Shown piece by piece: positions 1 through 8,233 of a stretch of DNA of 64,000 bases. Under the pieces are notes generated by a model. The model had not been told where the DNA came from and ran no database searches. It saw only the letters and a list, made by a program, of their open reading frames with translations. The stretch is from Brachybacterium epidermidis. GTDB lineage: Bacteria > Actinomycetota > Actinomycetes > Actinomycetales > Dermabacteraceae. The stretch is taken from contig NZ_JADEYR010000013.1 in assembly GCF_015209585.1 (NCBI RefSeq), positions 1-64,000 of the forward strand, in the 5' to 3' direction. Positions within the stretch are counted from its first letter, which is position 1; each line of letters opens with the position of its first letter. Position numbers and translations under genes: made by a program.

Positions 1-1
1 G

Positions 2-196
2 CGCGCACCTCGGCCCCCGGCGCTGGCCGCCTGCGCCGCCGCCCTGGGGGTCGCCGCGCTGTCGCCGACCGGCCAGCAGCCCGACGCCCCGCTCTCCCCC
101 CCCACCCTGGCCCCGCTGGCCGGCGCCCCCCCCCCCCCGCGCGCCCCCCCGCCCCCTCCCCTCCCCCGCCCCCCGCCGCCGGCCCCGGCCCCGTGA
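2..196 (+). CDS. 3' end of an upstream ORF (cut by window edge)
   Basis: The frame starting at base 2 is open from the edge to a TGA at 194-196, which overlaps the GTG start of the acyl-CoA dehydrogenase by four bases, a typical coupling in this genome. The translation begins with a hydrophobic stretch containing LAACAAALGVAAL and ends in a Pro/Ala-only tail. The tail is encoded by long C runs (for example around 127-140 and 144-180), so its true length and frame are doubtful. No family is recognisable. It may be the end of a membrane or exported protein, or an artefact of low-complexity sequence. Confidence 0.3.
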   Translation, partial: RAPRPPALAACAAALGVAALSPTGQQPDAPLSPPTLAPLAGAPPPPRAPPPPPLPRPPPPAPAP

Positions 197-1419
197 TCTC
201 CCTGCCCGACGCCGAGGCGAGCACCGCCGAGGCCCTGCTTCCCCGCACCGCTGACCACTACGCCCTGTTCCAGGACGTCGACGGCGAGGATCTCGAGGCC
301 TGGCGGGTGGCCCGCTCCTTCGCCCCCGAGGTGCTGCCCCGCATCGACGAGTGCTGGGACCGCGGCGAGTACCCGACCGACCTCATCGCCCGTCTGGGCG
401 AGCTGGACCTGTTCACCGACGGCATGGACATCCCCGGCCACCGCCGCCTCAGCCCCCTGGCGACCGGCCTGGTCACCATGGAGCTGTCCCGCCTGGACGG
501 CTCCGTGGGCACCATGGTGGGCGTCCAGGGCGGGCTCGCCCTGCGCTCGATCGTGCTGCTGGGCTCCGAGGAGCAGAAGCAGCGCTGGGTGGAGCCCGTG
601 GTGACCGGGCAGGCCTTCGCCGCCTTCGCCCTGACCGAGCCCGACCACGGCTCCGACTCCGTGTCCCTGGAGACCACCGCCCGTCGTGACGGCGAGCAGT
701 GGGTGATCAGCGGCCAGAAGCGCTGGATCGGCAACGGGGCCGACGGCCACCTCACCGTGGTGTGGGCGCGGGTGGACGACCCCTCCGACGATGCCCTGCA
801 CGGCCAGGTCTCCGGCTTCCTGGTCGAGCAGTCCCTGCCCGGCTACGAGGCGCAGGTGATCCGCGGCAAGGTGTCCCTGCGCGCCATCCACCAGGCCCAC
901 ATCCATCTGGCCGACGTGCGCGTGCCGCTGGATGCGCGCCTGCCCGGGGCCCGTTCCTTCAAGGACACGTCCCGGGTGCTGTTCGCTACCCGCGCCGGGG
1001 TGGCCTGGGGAGCGCTCGGCCACGCCGTGGCCTGCTACGAGGCCGCGCTCGAGCACGCTCGCACCCGCGTGCAGTTCGGACGCCCTCTGGCCAAGGCCCA
1101 GCACGTCCAGGTGCGTCTGACGGACATGCTCGCCACCCTCACCTCCATGCAGCTGCACTGCCGGCGCCTGGCGGACCTGGAATCGGCCGGTTGCCTGCGG
1201 CCCGAGCAGGCCTCGCTCGCCAAGGTGTTCTGCACCCGCTCGGCCCGCGCCATCGCGGCCGACGCCCGCGACCTCCTCGGCGGCAGCGGGATCCTGCTGG
1301 AGAACCAGGTGATCCGCCACATGGCCGACATCGAGGCGCTGCACACCTACGAGGGGACCGACACGATGCAGTCGCTGATCGTCGGCCGGTCGATCACTGG
1401 GACCAGCGCGTTCGCGTGA
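193..1419 (+). CDS. Acyl-CoA dehydrogenase (glutaryl-CoA dehydrogenase-like)
   Basis: A cytoplasmic FAD flavoprotein that would oxidise an acyl-CoA to the 2-enoyl-CoA. It is 408 residues, close to the usual 380-410. The flavin/substrate signature ALTEPDHGSD lies near residue 150, and the C-terminal half has the dehydrogenase helices ending in HTYEGTDTMQSLIVGR. The Glu of YEGT is the catalytic base position in glutaryl-CoA and short-chain members. The GTG start at 193 gives the expected N-terminus and overlaps the stop of an upstream frame. A perfect 15-bp hairpin follows the stop. The exact acyl chain cannot be read from the sequence; the YEGT form and the overall pattern favour the glutaryl-CoA dehydrogenase branch, but decarboxylation is not shown. 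Confidence 0.85.
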   Translation: MISLPDAEASTAEALLPRTADHYALFQDVDGEDLEAWRVARSFAPEVLPRIDECWDRGEYPTDLIARLGELDLFTDGMDIPGHRRLSPLATGLVTMELSRLDGSVGTMVGVQGGLALRSIVLLGSEEQKQRWVEPVVTGQAFAAFALTEPDHGSDSVSLETTARRDGEQWVISGQKRWIGNGADGHLTVVWARVDDPSDDALHGQVSGFLVEQSLPGYEAQVIRGKVSLRAIHQAHIHLADVRVPLDARLPGARSFKDTSRVLFATRAGVAWGALGHAVACYEAALEHARTRVQFGRPLAKAQHVQVRLTDMLATLTSMQLHCRRLADLESAGCLRPEQASLAKVFCTRSARAIAADARDLLGGSGILLENQVIRHMADIEALHTYEGTDTMQSLIVGRSITGTSAFA

Positions 1420-1439
1420 TCGTTGAAGTTCCGTGACTC

Positions 1440-1473
1440 GGGAGGCGATGGGGAGTGCTCCCCATCGCCTCCC
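1440..1473 (+). terminator. Hairpin terminator after acyl-CoA dehydrogenase
   Basis: GGGAGGCGATGGGGA at 1440-1454 pairs perfectly with 1459-1473 around a 4-base loop (GTGC). It starts 20 bases after the stop codon. There is no clear T tail, as is common in high-GC actinobacteria. Confidence 0.7.
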
Positions 1474-1651
1474 CTGTCAGCACGGGCTAGCGTCGGCGCC
1501 GAGAGACGATGACTCGAGTGACGGGGCGGGGCATGAACTTTCTCGGACAGGACACAGAGGCCGTGCGCGGCTGCGCGACCGCCTTGACGCGAGGGCAGAC
1601 AGCGATCACGCAGGTCGTCTCCGACCATCCGCTGGAGAGGCAGACCAGCTA

Positions 1652-2119
1652 ATGCAACGGACGGACGTCGGGACCAAGACCCTGACGCGGCGAGCGGCGC
1701 TCCTGCTCACCATGAGCGTGGTGACCGGATGCGGGCTCACACAACCTGCGGATGAAGGAGAAGGTGTCATGGAGCTGACCTCGGGAAAGGCGATCGACGA
1801 CGCGATCGGTCCTCTGTGGGAGGGCGGTGGTGAGCGTGCTCTCGCCGACGTGGTCGACGTGGAGTTCGACGAGCTGATGGTGTTCCCGGAGGCCACCCCC
1901 GCAGATCGCGTCAACGAGGCGGCCGGCACGAAGCTGCTCACTGGGAAGTGCTACCAGTCCTCCACGCAGCTGTTCCTCTTCCGCGCGGGCGGCGCCGGCG
2001 TCCTCGCCGCGATGGTCTCCTCCGACGTGTTCGCGCACGAGGTGCAGAACGCGACCTTCGGCCCCGAGGTGCGGATCGTCGCGCCCGGCGGGAAGCAGCT
2101 GATCACCCTCGAGGGCTGA
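1652..2119 (+). CDS. Small lipoprotein of unknown function
   Basis: 155 residues from ATG 1652. A GGAGAGG ribosome-binding site lies about 11 bases upstream, which is why I prefer this start to earlier in-frame ones. The N-terminus has a twin-Arg-like RRAALLLTMSVVTGC, where VTGC is a lipobox, so the protein is probably anchored on the outer face of the membrane. The mature part is small and acidic and I recognise no domain. It has only two Cys: the lipid-modified one and one in GKCYQSS. The next gene has a similar size and layout (see findings), so the two may be distant paralogues. Confidence 0.6.
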   Translation: MQRTDVGTKTLTRRAALLLTMSVVTGCGLTQPADEGEGVMELTSGKAIDDAIGPLWEGGGERALADVVDVEFDELMVFPEATPADRVNEAAGTKLLTGKCYQSSTQLFLFRAGGAGVLAAMVSSDVFAHEVQNATFGPEVRIVAPGGKQLITLEG

Positions 2120-2302
2120 GGCCGCGTCCCTGCAGGAGCGCCATCGCCGGCGAGCCGCTGCACCTCGCGGAGCGCTGAGCGCGCAGGACGCCGGGGCCTG
2201 GAGCTCAGCGGGCGGACCGGGGAGACGCAACGACGGTGAGGGACCAGGCAGGATCTGCGATGCTGGAGCAATCGCAGCGGGGGATCAGGAGAGGCGGAGC
2301 GG

Positions 2303-2725
2303 ATGCGGAGGCGAGTGCTGATGGCTGGAGGGCTTGCGGGCATGGTGGCCGCACTTGTGGGCTGCGGGCGCCTGCTGCCGTCGCGCACGGACTCGTTGAA
2401 CGACCCGGTGGAGGAGTTCGAGCATGTGACCTCCTCGGAGATGGAGACCAGCGGCGGCGGGACCATGCGCACCAGCCTGCGCGGAGACATCCACTTCGAC
2501 GTCGGGCAGGATCAGCTTCTGGAGGCCCTGGATCCAGTGTGGCGGGAGGTGACCGAGTACGTCTTCGAGCTCGACGACGGGTTCGAGATGCGCAGAGTCC
2601 TGGTGGTCGCCCACGGGGCAGATGGCTCCACCGTCGCGCCGAAAGAGCTGCTGGGCTCCGAGTATGCCGACCAGGACGCGGCCGTGCACTTCGGAGACTT
2701 CTTCGAGCACTACGGTCTGATCTGA
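2303..2725 (+). CDS. Small lipoprotein of unknown function
   Basis: 140 residues. The N-terminus MRRRVLMAGGLAGMVAALVGC is an Arg-rich leader with lipobox ALVGC, predicting a lipid-anchored extracytoplasmic protein. The mature chain is acidic with an alternating beta pattern and matches no domain I know. It follows another small lipoprotein in the same orientation after 183 bases and converges on the hydrolase gene on the minus strand, with a shared hairpin between them. The GTG/ATG choice is unproblematic because the Arg-rich leader begins at 2303. Confidence 0.6.
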   Translation: MRRRVLMAGGLAGMVAALVGCGRLLPSRTDSLNDPVEEFEHVTSSEMETSGGGTMRTSLRGDIHFDVGQDQLLEALDPVWREVTEYVFELDDGFEMRRVLVVAHGADGSTVAPKELLGSEYADQDAAVHFGDFFEHYGLI

Positions 2726-2738
2726 GCGCTCCGAGGGG

Positions 2739-2760
2739 GCCGGATCGCGTCAGATCCGGC
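2739..2760. terminator. Convergent terminator hairpin
   Basis: GCCGGATC (2739-2746) pairs with GATCCGGC (2753-2760). It sits between the converging lipoprotein and hydrolase genes and includes the last codons of the latter. Confidence 0.45.
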
Positions 2761-4228
2761 GGGCATCGATGACCACGTCCTCGGTGAGTGTGACGTCCTC
2801 GCCGATGTACAGACCGTCCATGCGATCCGCCTTGTCCGCCAGGGTCGGATGGTCGGGATGCTGGGTGAGAGTGCCGTAGTAGCCGGACGTATCCGAGTAG
2901 GAGCCGTCGCGACTGCGGTGCACCGACTCATGCGCGTTGTGGGCCGCGTCCGGCTGCGGGAAGTCCGGGTTCTCGTGCGGAGTCTGCATGTGCACGTCCT
3001 GCACGTTCTCCGCCGGATTGCCGCCGGGATGACGGAAGGAGCGCCCCTCGAGATCGAGCGTGGGGACGAAGTCCCCGTCGGTCCCCTCGTTCTGGACGTG
3101 CTGGACGTTGACCACATCGGTGGAGCTCTGCGCCGGGGTGTAGGTCTGCACCGGGGAGCCGACGGACAGGATGTCGGTGACGTTGTAGGTGCCCGCGGCG
3201 CCGGTGGAGGAGTTGAAGGCGGGATCGTCGGCCAACTGCGCGGCGACCAGGCCGCCCTGGGAGTGCGCCACGAAGGCGACGTCCGAGCCCGGGGGGATCC
3301 CGGCCTCCTCCATCGCGGCCGTCACGGCGTTCGCCCCGGCATTCTCCCGTCCCGCCATCGCGTAGATGTTGTTGGCCCAGCCGAAGGGCTGGCCCTGCCC
3401 GTTCCATCCCTCGAGGGTCCCCGGGAGACCGCCCTCCTCCGACCACAGGTCCGCACCCTGGGTCGGTGGCACGTGCACGATGTACCGCTCGGTGCCGTCG
3501 GCACCCTGGATGGTCTGGATCCGGATCTGTGCCGAATCCTCGGGGTCGTACTCTCCACCCGGCGGCACGGTCGTGATGTCGCGGCGGGTCTCGTCGTTGT
3601 CGAGGACGAGGTCGGCCAGATCCTGCGGGGCTTCGCTGTCCTGCACGTGGCGGGGCTCCTCGCCGAGCTCGATCTCGGATCGCTCGTCGAGGATCTCGAT
3701 GTCCCCGTCGGGCAGGCCGTCGAAGAGGTCGCCGAGCGGTCCGGGCAGCCCCTTCAGGGTGTCGCGTCCGCCCTCGAGGAAGCCCTCGGCCCCTTCAGCG
3801 AGGTCGACGACGCCACCCGCGATCATCTCCGCCCAGGGGGTGTCGGGGAGCAGGCGCTGGAGCCCTTCGGGCAGTCCGCGGATCCCCTCGTCGAGCCGGT
3901 CCAGGAAGTCGGTGACGGACTCGGGCAGCAAGCTCTCGGGGTCGCCGCCGCCGTCGCCGCCTGGCTCCGAGGCCGCATCCTGCTGGTCGGCCTCCGCCTC
4001 GAGATCGAAGCCGAGTCCCTGGAGGCGCTCGCTCAGCGTGCTGACCTGCGGGCCGACCTGACCGCCCCATTCCTGGACGAAGGCCTCGCGGTCCGGGCCC
4101 ACCCAGTCGACGCCCTGCACGATCGCGTCGATCTCGGCATGAATCTCATCGATCCGCCGGGATCCTGTGCGCAGGTGCTCGGCGTGGGTGCGCGCCTGCT
4201 CCGGGTCCATCCCCTGGAAGCCGCTCAT
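2750..4228 (-). CDS. WXG-like N-terminal domain fused to an alpha/beta hydrolase
   Basis: 492 residues from ATG 4228; earlier in-frame starts lie inside the upstream gene. The first ~90 residues are helical and carry VDWVGPDREAF, a W-x-G turn like that of WXG100/ESAT-6 proteins, which are type VII secretion substrates. An acidic Gly/Glu/Pro-rich linker of about 150 residues follows. The C-terminal ~250 residues form a hydrolase-like domain with nucleophile elbow AHSQGG (Ser nucleophile) and later Asp/His candidates in EGTDGDFVP and NAHESVH. There is no signal peptide. The start codon overlaps the stop of the upstream gene by four bases. Known: WXG fusions to enzymes are often ESX-exported effectors. 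Inferred: this is an exported lipase/esterase or toxin-like hydrolase. No ESX machinery gene is in the window. Confidence 0.65.
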   Translation of the reverse strand: MSGFQGMDPEQARTHAEHLRTGSRRIDEIHAEIDAIVQGVDWVGPDREAFVQEWGGQVGPQVSTLSERLQGLGFDLEAEADQQDAASEPGGDGGGDPESLLPESVTDFLDRLDEGIRGLPEGLQRLLPDTPWAEMIAGGVVDLAEGAEGFLEGGRDTLKGLPGPLGDLFDGLPDGDIEILDERSEIELGEEPRHVQDSEAPQDLADLVLDNDETRRDITTVPPGGEYDPEDSAQIRIQTIQGADGTERYIVHVPPTQGADLWSEEGGLPGTLEGWNGQGQPFGWANNIYAMAGRENAGANAVTAAMEEAGIPPGSDVAFVAHSQGGLVAAQLADDPAFNSSTGAAGTYNVTDILSVGSPVQTYTPAQSSTDVVNVQHVQNEGTDGDFVPTLDLEGRSFRHPGGNPAENVQDVHMQTPHENPDFPQPDAAHNAHESVHRSRDGSYSDTSGYYGTLTQHPDHPTLADKADRMDGLYIGEDVTLTEDVVIDARRI

Positions 4229-5001
4229 GCCGCACCTCCCGCCGTTGAGTGCGCCCGGGCGATCCGCGTGCCCTCCTGCAGCAGGGGGATCACGGTGCCG
4301 AAGAAGTCCCCGTCCTCGACCGGGTGCCCCCCGGCGAGGGGCCCCGCCGGCCCGTCGGCGCTGTAGAGACCCCGCTCCCCGCTGGTCCACCGGCGCAGGA
4401 GGGTCACGCTCTCCTCCGGGGCGGGCGGGATGAGGTGGATCGCGAGGCTCGCTCGATCACCCTTGCTGGTCAGCGCATCGCGCAGGTCGGGATCGAGATC
4501 CGGGAGCGCAGCGATGGCGCTGTCGGCGGTGTCGCCGTGCTCGACGGCGCTGCGGATCTGCTCGACCTGTGCACTGCTCAGCTGCAGACGAGTGGCCTTT
4601 GAGCGGGTGGTCATGGACGCCGGGGCTGCCAGCCGGGATCCCGGAGGGGCCATCGATATGACGATCTCGGGGAGCGCCTCCGCGTCCACCGGCGACCAGC
4701 CGGCCGCTCCGTCGCCTCGCCGGGCGCAGACGACGGCGCCCTCGGCATCGACGGAGATCTGCAGCTCGGTGCGCGGGCCGTCGGCAGGGGTCACGCCGAC
4801 CGCGGCCACGCACGGTGAGGTCAGGGCGCGCCGGAGGAGCGTCTCGTGCTCGGGATCGTGCTCGACCGGATCGAGGGACGGGGCGTCGGGGACGGTGATC
4901 ATGGTCCGCCACAGCGGATTGAGGTCCGCGCCGGCGTCTCGTGCCCGTGCGGCGGCGTCGCGCACGAACGTGCTGTCCAGAGAAGCGGTGAACGCCGCCA
5001 T
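4225..5001 (-). CDS. Possible ESX-associated (EspG-like) partner protein
   Basis: 258 residues, no signal peptide or membrane segment, acidic and rich in Ala, Pro and Asp. It lies directly upstream of, and overlaps by four bases, the WXG-hydrolase fusion, so the two are almost certainly co-translated. Size, mixed alpha/beta pattern and an RRWTSGERGLYSADG stretch near the C-terminus recall EspG-type chaperones, which bind WXG/PE-PPE substrates in the cytoplasm. That assignment rests mainly on position and general pattern. It could instead be an immunity protein for the hydrolase. I recognise no catalytic motif. Confidence 0.4.
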   Translation of the reverse strand: MAAFTASLDSTFVRDAAARARDAGADLNPLWRTMITVPDAPSLDPVEHDPEHETLLRRALTSPCVAAVGVTPADGPRTELQISVDAEGAVVCARRGDGAAGWSPVDAEALPEIVISMAPPGSRLAAPASMTTRSKATRLQLSSAQVEQIRSAVEHGDTADSAIAALPDLDPDLRDALTSKGDRASLAIHLIPPAPEESVTLLRRWTSGERGLYSADGPAGPLAGGHPVEDGDFFGTVIPLLQEGTRIARAHSTAGGAA

Positions 5002-5151
5002 CTGATTCCCCCTGAGGCTCGTGGTCCGTGCTTCCGAAGACTAGAGACCCGGAGGTGAGGAGGCCATGGGGAGTTCTCCCCGTCCCCGCGTCGGCCGAAC
5101 GAGGCGGGAGGGTGGAGAGGCAGGGGCGGACCGGCGGGCCGAGCGCCCGAG

Positions 5152-5436
5152 TCACTCCAGGTCGACGACCTCGAACTCGAGCATGCCCTCGGCCCGGGAG
5201 ACGGTGGTGGACGGGTCCCGCGCCTCGCGCTGGTCGGCCCAGGCCCGGAAGCTCTCCTCATCCGCCCAGCGGGTCAGGACGAAGTAGCGCTCCTCGCCCG
5301 CGACCGGGCGCAGCAGCTCGAAGCCCTCGAAGCCGGGCGCCCCGTCCACGGAGTGCTTCCGGGCGGCGAAGCGCTTCTCGAGCTCGGCCGCCTGTCCGGC
5401 GGGGACGGCGAGGCGGTTGATCTTCACGACGGTCAC
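5152..5436 (-). CDS. ABM-fold (antibiotic biosynthesis monooxygenase/heme-degrading type) protein
   Basis: 94 residues from GTG 5436, chosen because AGGAGGA lies just upstream; longer forms add an implausible Arg-rich leader. The pattern VVKINRLAVP, then GFEGFELLRP, then YFVLTRWADEESFRAW is that of the dimeric ferredoxin-like ABM fold, found in IsdG/MhuD-type heme oxygenases and many uncharacterised relatives. The Asn near residue 6 and the Trp in TRW match IsdG-type active-site residues. The usual His in the following helix is not evident (WADQREARDPST), so heme degradation is uncertain. Confidence 0.65.
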   Translation of the reverse strand: MTVVKINRLAVPAGQAAELEKRFAARKHSVDGAPGFEGFELLRPVAGEERYFVLTRWADEESFRAWADQREARDPSTTVSRAEGMLEFEVVDLE

Positions 5437-5623
5437 AGGGTCCTCCTGGTGGTCGGGACGTGGAACGGGCGGCGCGGCCGCCCTCTGCGGCCAGTATCGG
5501 CGCGCCGAACGCGACCGCACGCGACGGAGGGACCGGGACGACGTGCAGGGGTCGTGCTATAGGAGGTGCGGGGGGACCGGCTGATCGGCGCGTCGAGCGG
5601 GAACGGCGGCGCGCCGTCCAGGG

Positions 5624-6322
5624 TCAGGCACCGCGCTCCGCGACGAAGCGCCGTGCCACCGACAGGTCCTCCTCGCCGAGCCCCGCCGCGACCAGCTCGT
5701 CGTACGCGCCCCGCAGCGCATCGAGCAGGGCGGGGGAGGTGCCGGTGTCCTCGGCGACGTCGGCCGCGAAGCCGAGATCCTTGGTCATGTACGCGGCGAT
5801 GCCGCCGGGGGAGTAGTCGTCGGTGACGAGCTTGTCGCGCTTGTCCGCTAGCAGCGTCGAGTCCGCGTAACCGCCCGCGAGAACCTCGAACAGGTCGGCC
5901 GGAGCGATGCCGCTGCGCTCGGCGAGGACGGTCCCTTCGGCGATCGCCATCATCGTCGCGCCGACGATCATCTGGCTGCACGCCTTCGCGACCTCGCCCG
6001 CTCCGAGCGGCCCGAGGTGGCGCACCGTCCCGCAGGGTTCCAGCAGCGTGCACGCTCGCTCGACGTCGGCCGACTCGCCGCCGGCCATGATCGACAGCGT
6101 CCCCGCCCGCGCCCCGGCCTCACCGCCGGAGACCGGCACGTCCACGAGGCGCACCCGGCCGCCCGACTCGCCGACCAGCCGGTCCGCGAGCTCGCGCACC
6201 CCGCGCGGGGAGCTCGGGCCCCGCTCGGGCCTGAGATCCTCCAAGGAAGCCCGGGCCCGTTCCACGGCCCGGGCCTCCTCGTCCGACCACGCCCCCGCAC
6301 GTCCCTCACGAAGGAGAGACAT
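5624..6322 (-). pseudogene. 3-hydroxyisobutyrate/tartronate-semialdehyde dehydrogenase family, N-terminus lost
   Basis: From about 6210 down to 5624 the translation matches the beta-hydroxyacid dehydrogenase family: DVPVSGGEAGARAGTLSIMA (substrate-binding signature), then GAGEVAKACSQM with the catalytic Lys, then the all-helical C-domain. The NAD-binding Rossmann half (GxGxxG, roughly the first 110 residues of a ~290-residue enzyme) is absent. The in-frame ATG at 6322 would overlap the GTG start of the divergent dehydrogenase at 6324, and the intervening codons read antisense through that gene's leader. I therefore call it a 5'-truncated relic. It cannot bind NAD as it stands. Confidence 0.7.
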
Positions 6323-6323
6323 C

Positions 6324-6914
6324 GTGTCCGACCTGTTCGACCTCACCGGCCGCACCGCTCTGGTCACCGGCTCCACCCGCGGCATCGGCCGTGCGCTCGC
6401 CACCGGTCTGGTCCGGGCCGGGGCGCGGGTGATCGCGCACGGCCGGGCGCCGATCGCGGATTTCGCCGACGAGGACTGGGACGCGCTGCTGGCCACGAAC
6501 CTCTCCGCCGCCTTCTACTGCGCCCGCCGCGTCGCCCGCGGCATGATCGCGCGCGGCAGCGGGAAGACCGTGCAGATCGGCTCGGTCCAGTCCCAGCTCG
6601 CCCGCCCCTCCATCGCCGCGTACAGCGCGACCAAGGGCGGGATCGCGATGTTCACCAAGGGCCTCGCGGCGGACCTCGCCCCGCACGGCATCCAGGTCAA
6701 CACCCTCGCCCCCGGTTACTTCGCCACCGAGCTCACGAAGGCCCTGGTCGAGGACGAGGAGTTCTCCGCCTGGGTCGCCCGCCGCACTCCCGACGGGCAC
6801 TGGGGCGACGTCGAGGACCTCGTCGGCCCGCTGGTGTTCCTCGCCTCCGACGCGAGCCGCTTCGTCAACGGCCAGACCGTCCACGTCGACGGCGGGATGA
6901 CCGCGGTGGTGTGA
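6324..6914 (+). pseudogene. Short-chain dehydrogenase (gluconate 5-dehydrogenase-like) with internal deletion
   Basis: 196 residues from GTG 6324 (AAGGAGA upstream) against ~255 for the family. The N-terminal TGSTRGIG cofactor motif is present, as is the catalytic Ser/Tyr/Lys set (GSVQSQ, then YSATKGG), and the C-terminus SRFVNGQTVHVDGGMTAVV is intact. After residue 41 (VIAHGR) the chain jumps to APIADFADEDWDALLATN. This skips about 55-60 residues that normally hold the Asp-Val strand and the NNAG motif. The deletion keeps frame. The product probably cannot fold a complete Rossmann domain. Family members of this type reduce 5-keto-gluconate or similar sugar acids. Confidence 0.7.
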
Positions 6915-7012
6915 GCGGCCGGGCGGGCACGGGACGACTGGCCGGGAACGCGGGGAAGGAGCCACGGATCCCGGCCCGCCGCCGGTCGGAGGAGCCGCGT
7001 ACCCTACGAGCT

Positions 7013-8074
7013 GTGAGCTCCTCGTCCCGCCGCCCCACCTCCGCCGACGTCGCGGCGCGTGCGGGCGTTTCGCGGGCCACCGTCTCGATGGTGCTCAACG
7101 GGCGCGTGGAGGGGACGGTCGCCGAGGCCACCCAGCAGCGCGTGCTCGCCGCCGCCGCCGAGCTCGGCTACACCCGCTCGGCCCTCGCGATCTCCCTCAA
7201 GGAGCGTCGCTCGCGCACGATCGGTCTCATCACCGACGAGATCGCGACCTCGCCCTTCGCCGGCCGTATGGCGCGCGCCGCCTCGATGGTCGCCGCCCAG
7301 CACGATCACCTCGTGATCACCGTGGACCTCTCGCTGCGCGACCACACCGTCGAGGACGCCGCTCGCCTTCTTGCCGAGCGCCAGGTCGACGGACTGCTCT
7401 TCGCGACCATGGGCCGCATGAGGGGCCCCCTCCCCGTCGTTCCGCCGGGGATCCCGCTGGTGCTGGCCAACCACGAACCGGTGTCGTCCGGGGCGGACGA
7501 GCGCGGCGAGGGTGCCGAGCTCCCGCCGACCTTCGTGCCCGACGACTACGGCGGCGCCCGACGTGCTGCTCGTCGCCTGATCGAGACCGGCCATCGGCGG
7601 ATCGTCATGCTCTCCGGTGACGATCGCTCCGTGGCCGTTCTCGAGCGCGAGGCCGGCTTCTGTGACGAGCTGGCGGACGCAGGCCTCGATCCGCGGATGG
7701 TGAAGGCGGGGTGGCAGATCGACGACGGCTACCGGGCCGCCGCCCGGCTGTTCGCGGGGGAGGAGCCGCCGACGGGTGTGTTCTGCATCCGCGACCGGGT
7801 CGCTGCCGGGGTTCTCCAGGCCGCGGCGGCCGCGGGCATCGCCGTTCCGGGGGATCTCTCGGTGATCGGCTTCGATGACGAGGACTTCTTCGCCGAGCGG
7901 CTCGTTCCGAAGCTCACGACGATCGCTCTTCCCCACGAGGAGATGGGACGCCGGGCGATGGCTGCGCTGTTCGCGCGTCTGGAGGGCGAGGCGGCGGGCG
8001 GCGATGCGGGTCTCGTGGTCGTCGAGTGCCCGCTCGTTGAGCGGGAGTCGGTGGGGATCGCTCGCGGGCGCTGA
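7013..8074 (+). CDS. LacI-family transcriptional regulator
   Basis: 353 residues from GTG 7013. The N-terminal helix-turn-helix ADVAARAGVSRATVSMVLNG and hinge region are typical of LacI/GalR DNA-binding domains. The rest is a periplasmic-binding-like effector domain with IGLITDEIATSPF and VIGFDDEDFFAERLVPKLTT. It lies 130 bases upstream of a promoter with two ACACGTGT palindromes, followed by a sugar ABC transporter and a GH32 enzyme. The natural inference is a repressor of sucrose/fructan use, released by sugar. Its own start is close to the damaged dehydrogenase end (98 bases) with no separate promoter evident. Confidence 0.85.
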   Translation: MSSSSRRPTSADVAARAGVSRATVSMVLNGRVEGTVAEATQQRVLAAAAELGYTRSALAISLKERRSRTIGLITDEIATSPFAGRMARAASMVAAQHDHLVITVDLSLRDHTVEDAARLLAERQVDGLLFATMGRMRGPLPVVPPGIPLVLANHEPVSSGADERGEGAELPPTFVPDDYGGARRAARRLIETGHRRIVMLSGDDRSVAVLEREAGFCDELADAGLDPRMVKAGWQIDDGYRAAARLFAGEEPPTGVFCIRDRVAAGVLQAAAAAGIAVPGDLSVIGFDDEDFFAERLVPKLTTIALPHEEMGRRAMAALFARLEGEAAGGDAGLVVVECPLVERESVGIARGR

Positions 8075-8203
8075 CCTCGCTCGACGTCTGCTGCGGGGGC
8101 TGGTCGAGGGGGACCGGTGCTGCTCCGGCTCGGTCGGGGCTGGTTCCAGGGCTGGGGAAACTGGGCCGCGTCGGGGGTTCCGAGTGCTGCCGCGGGATCA
8201 GGG

Positions 8204-8233
8204 TTGACACGTGTGAAAGCTGCGACCCATACT
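8204..8233 (+). promoter_or_regulatory. Promoter of the sugar ABC/GH32 operon
   Basis: TTGACA (8204-8209) is a perfect -35 box, and CATACT (8228-8233) is a good -10 after an 18-base spacer. The first palindromic operator overlaps the -35 box. Confidence 0.65.
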
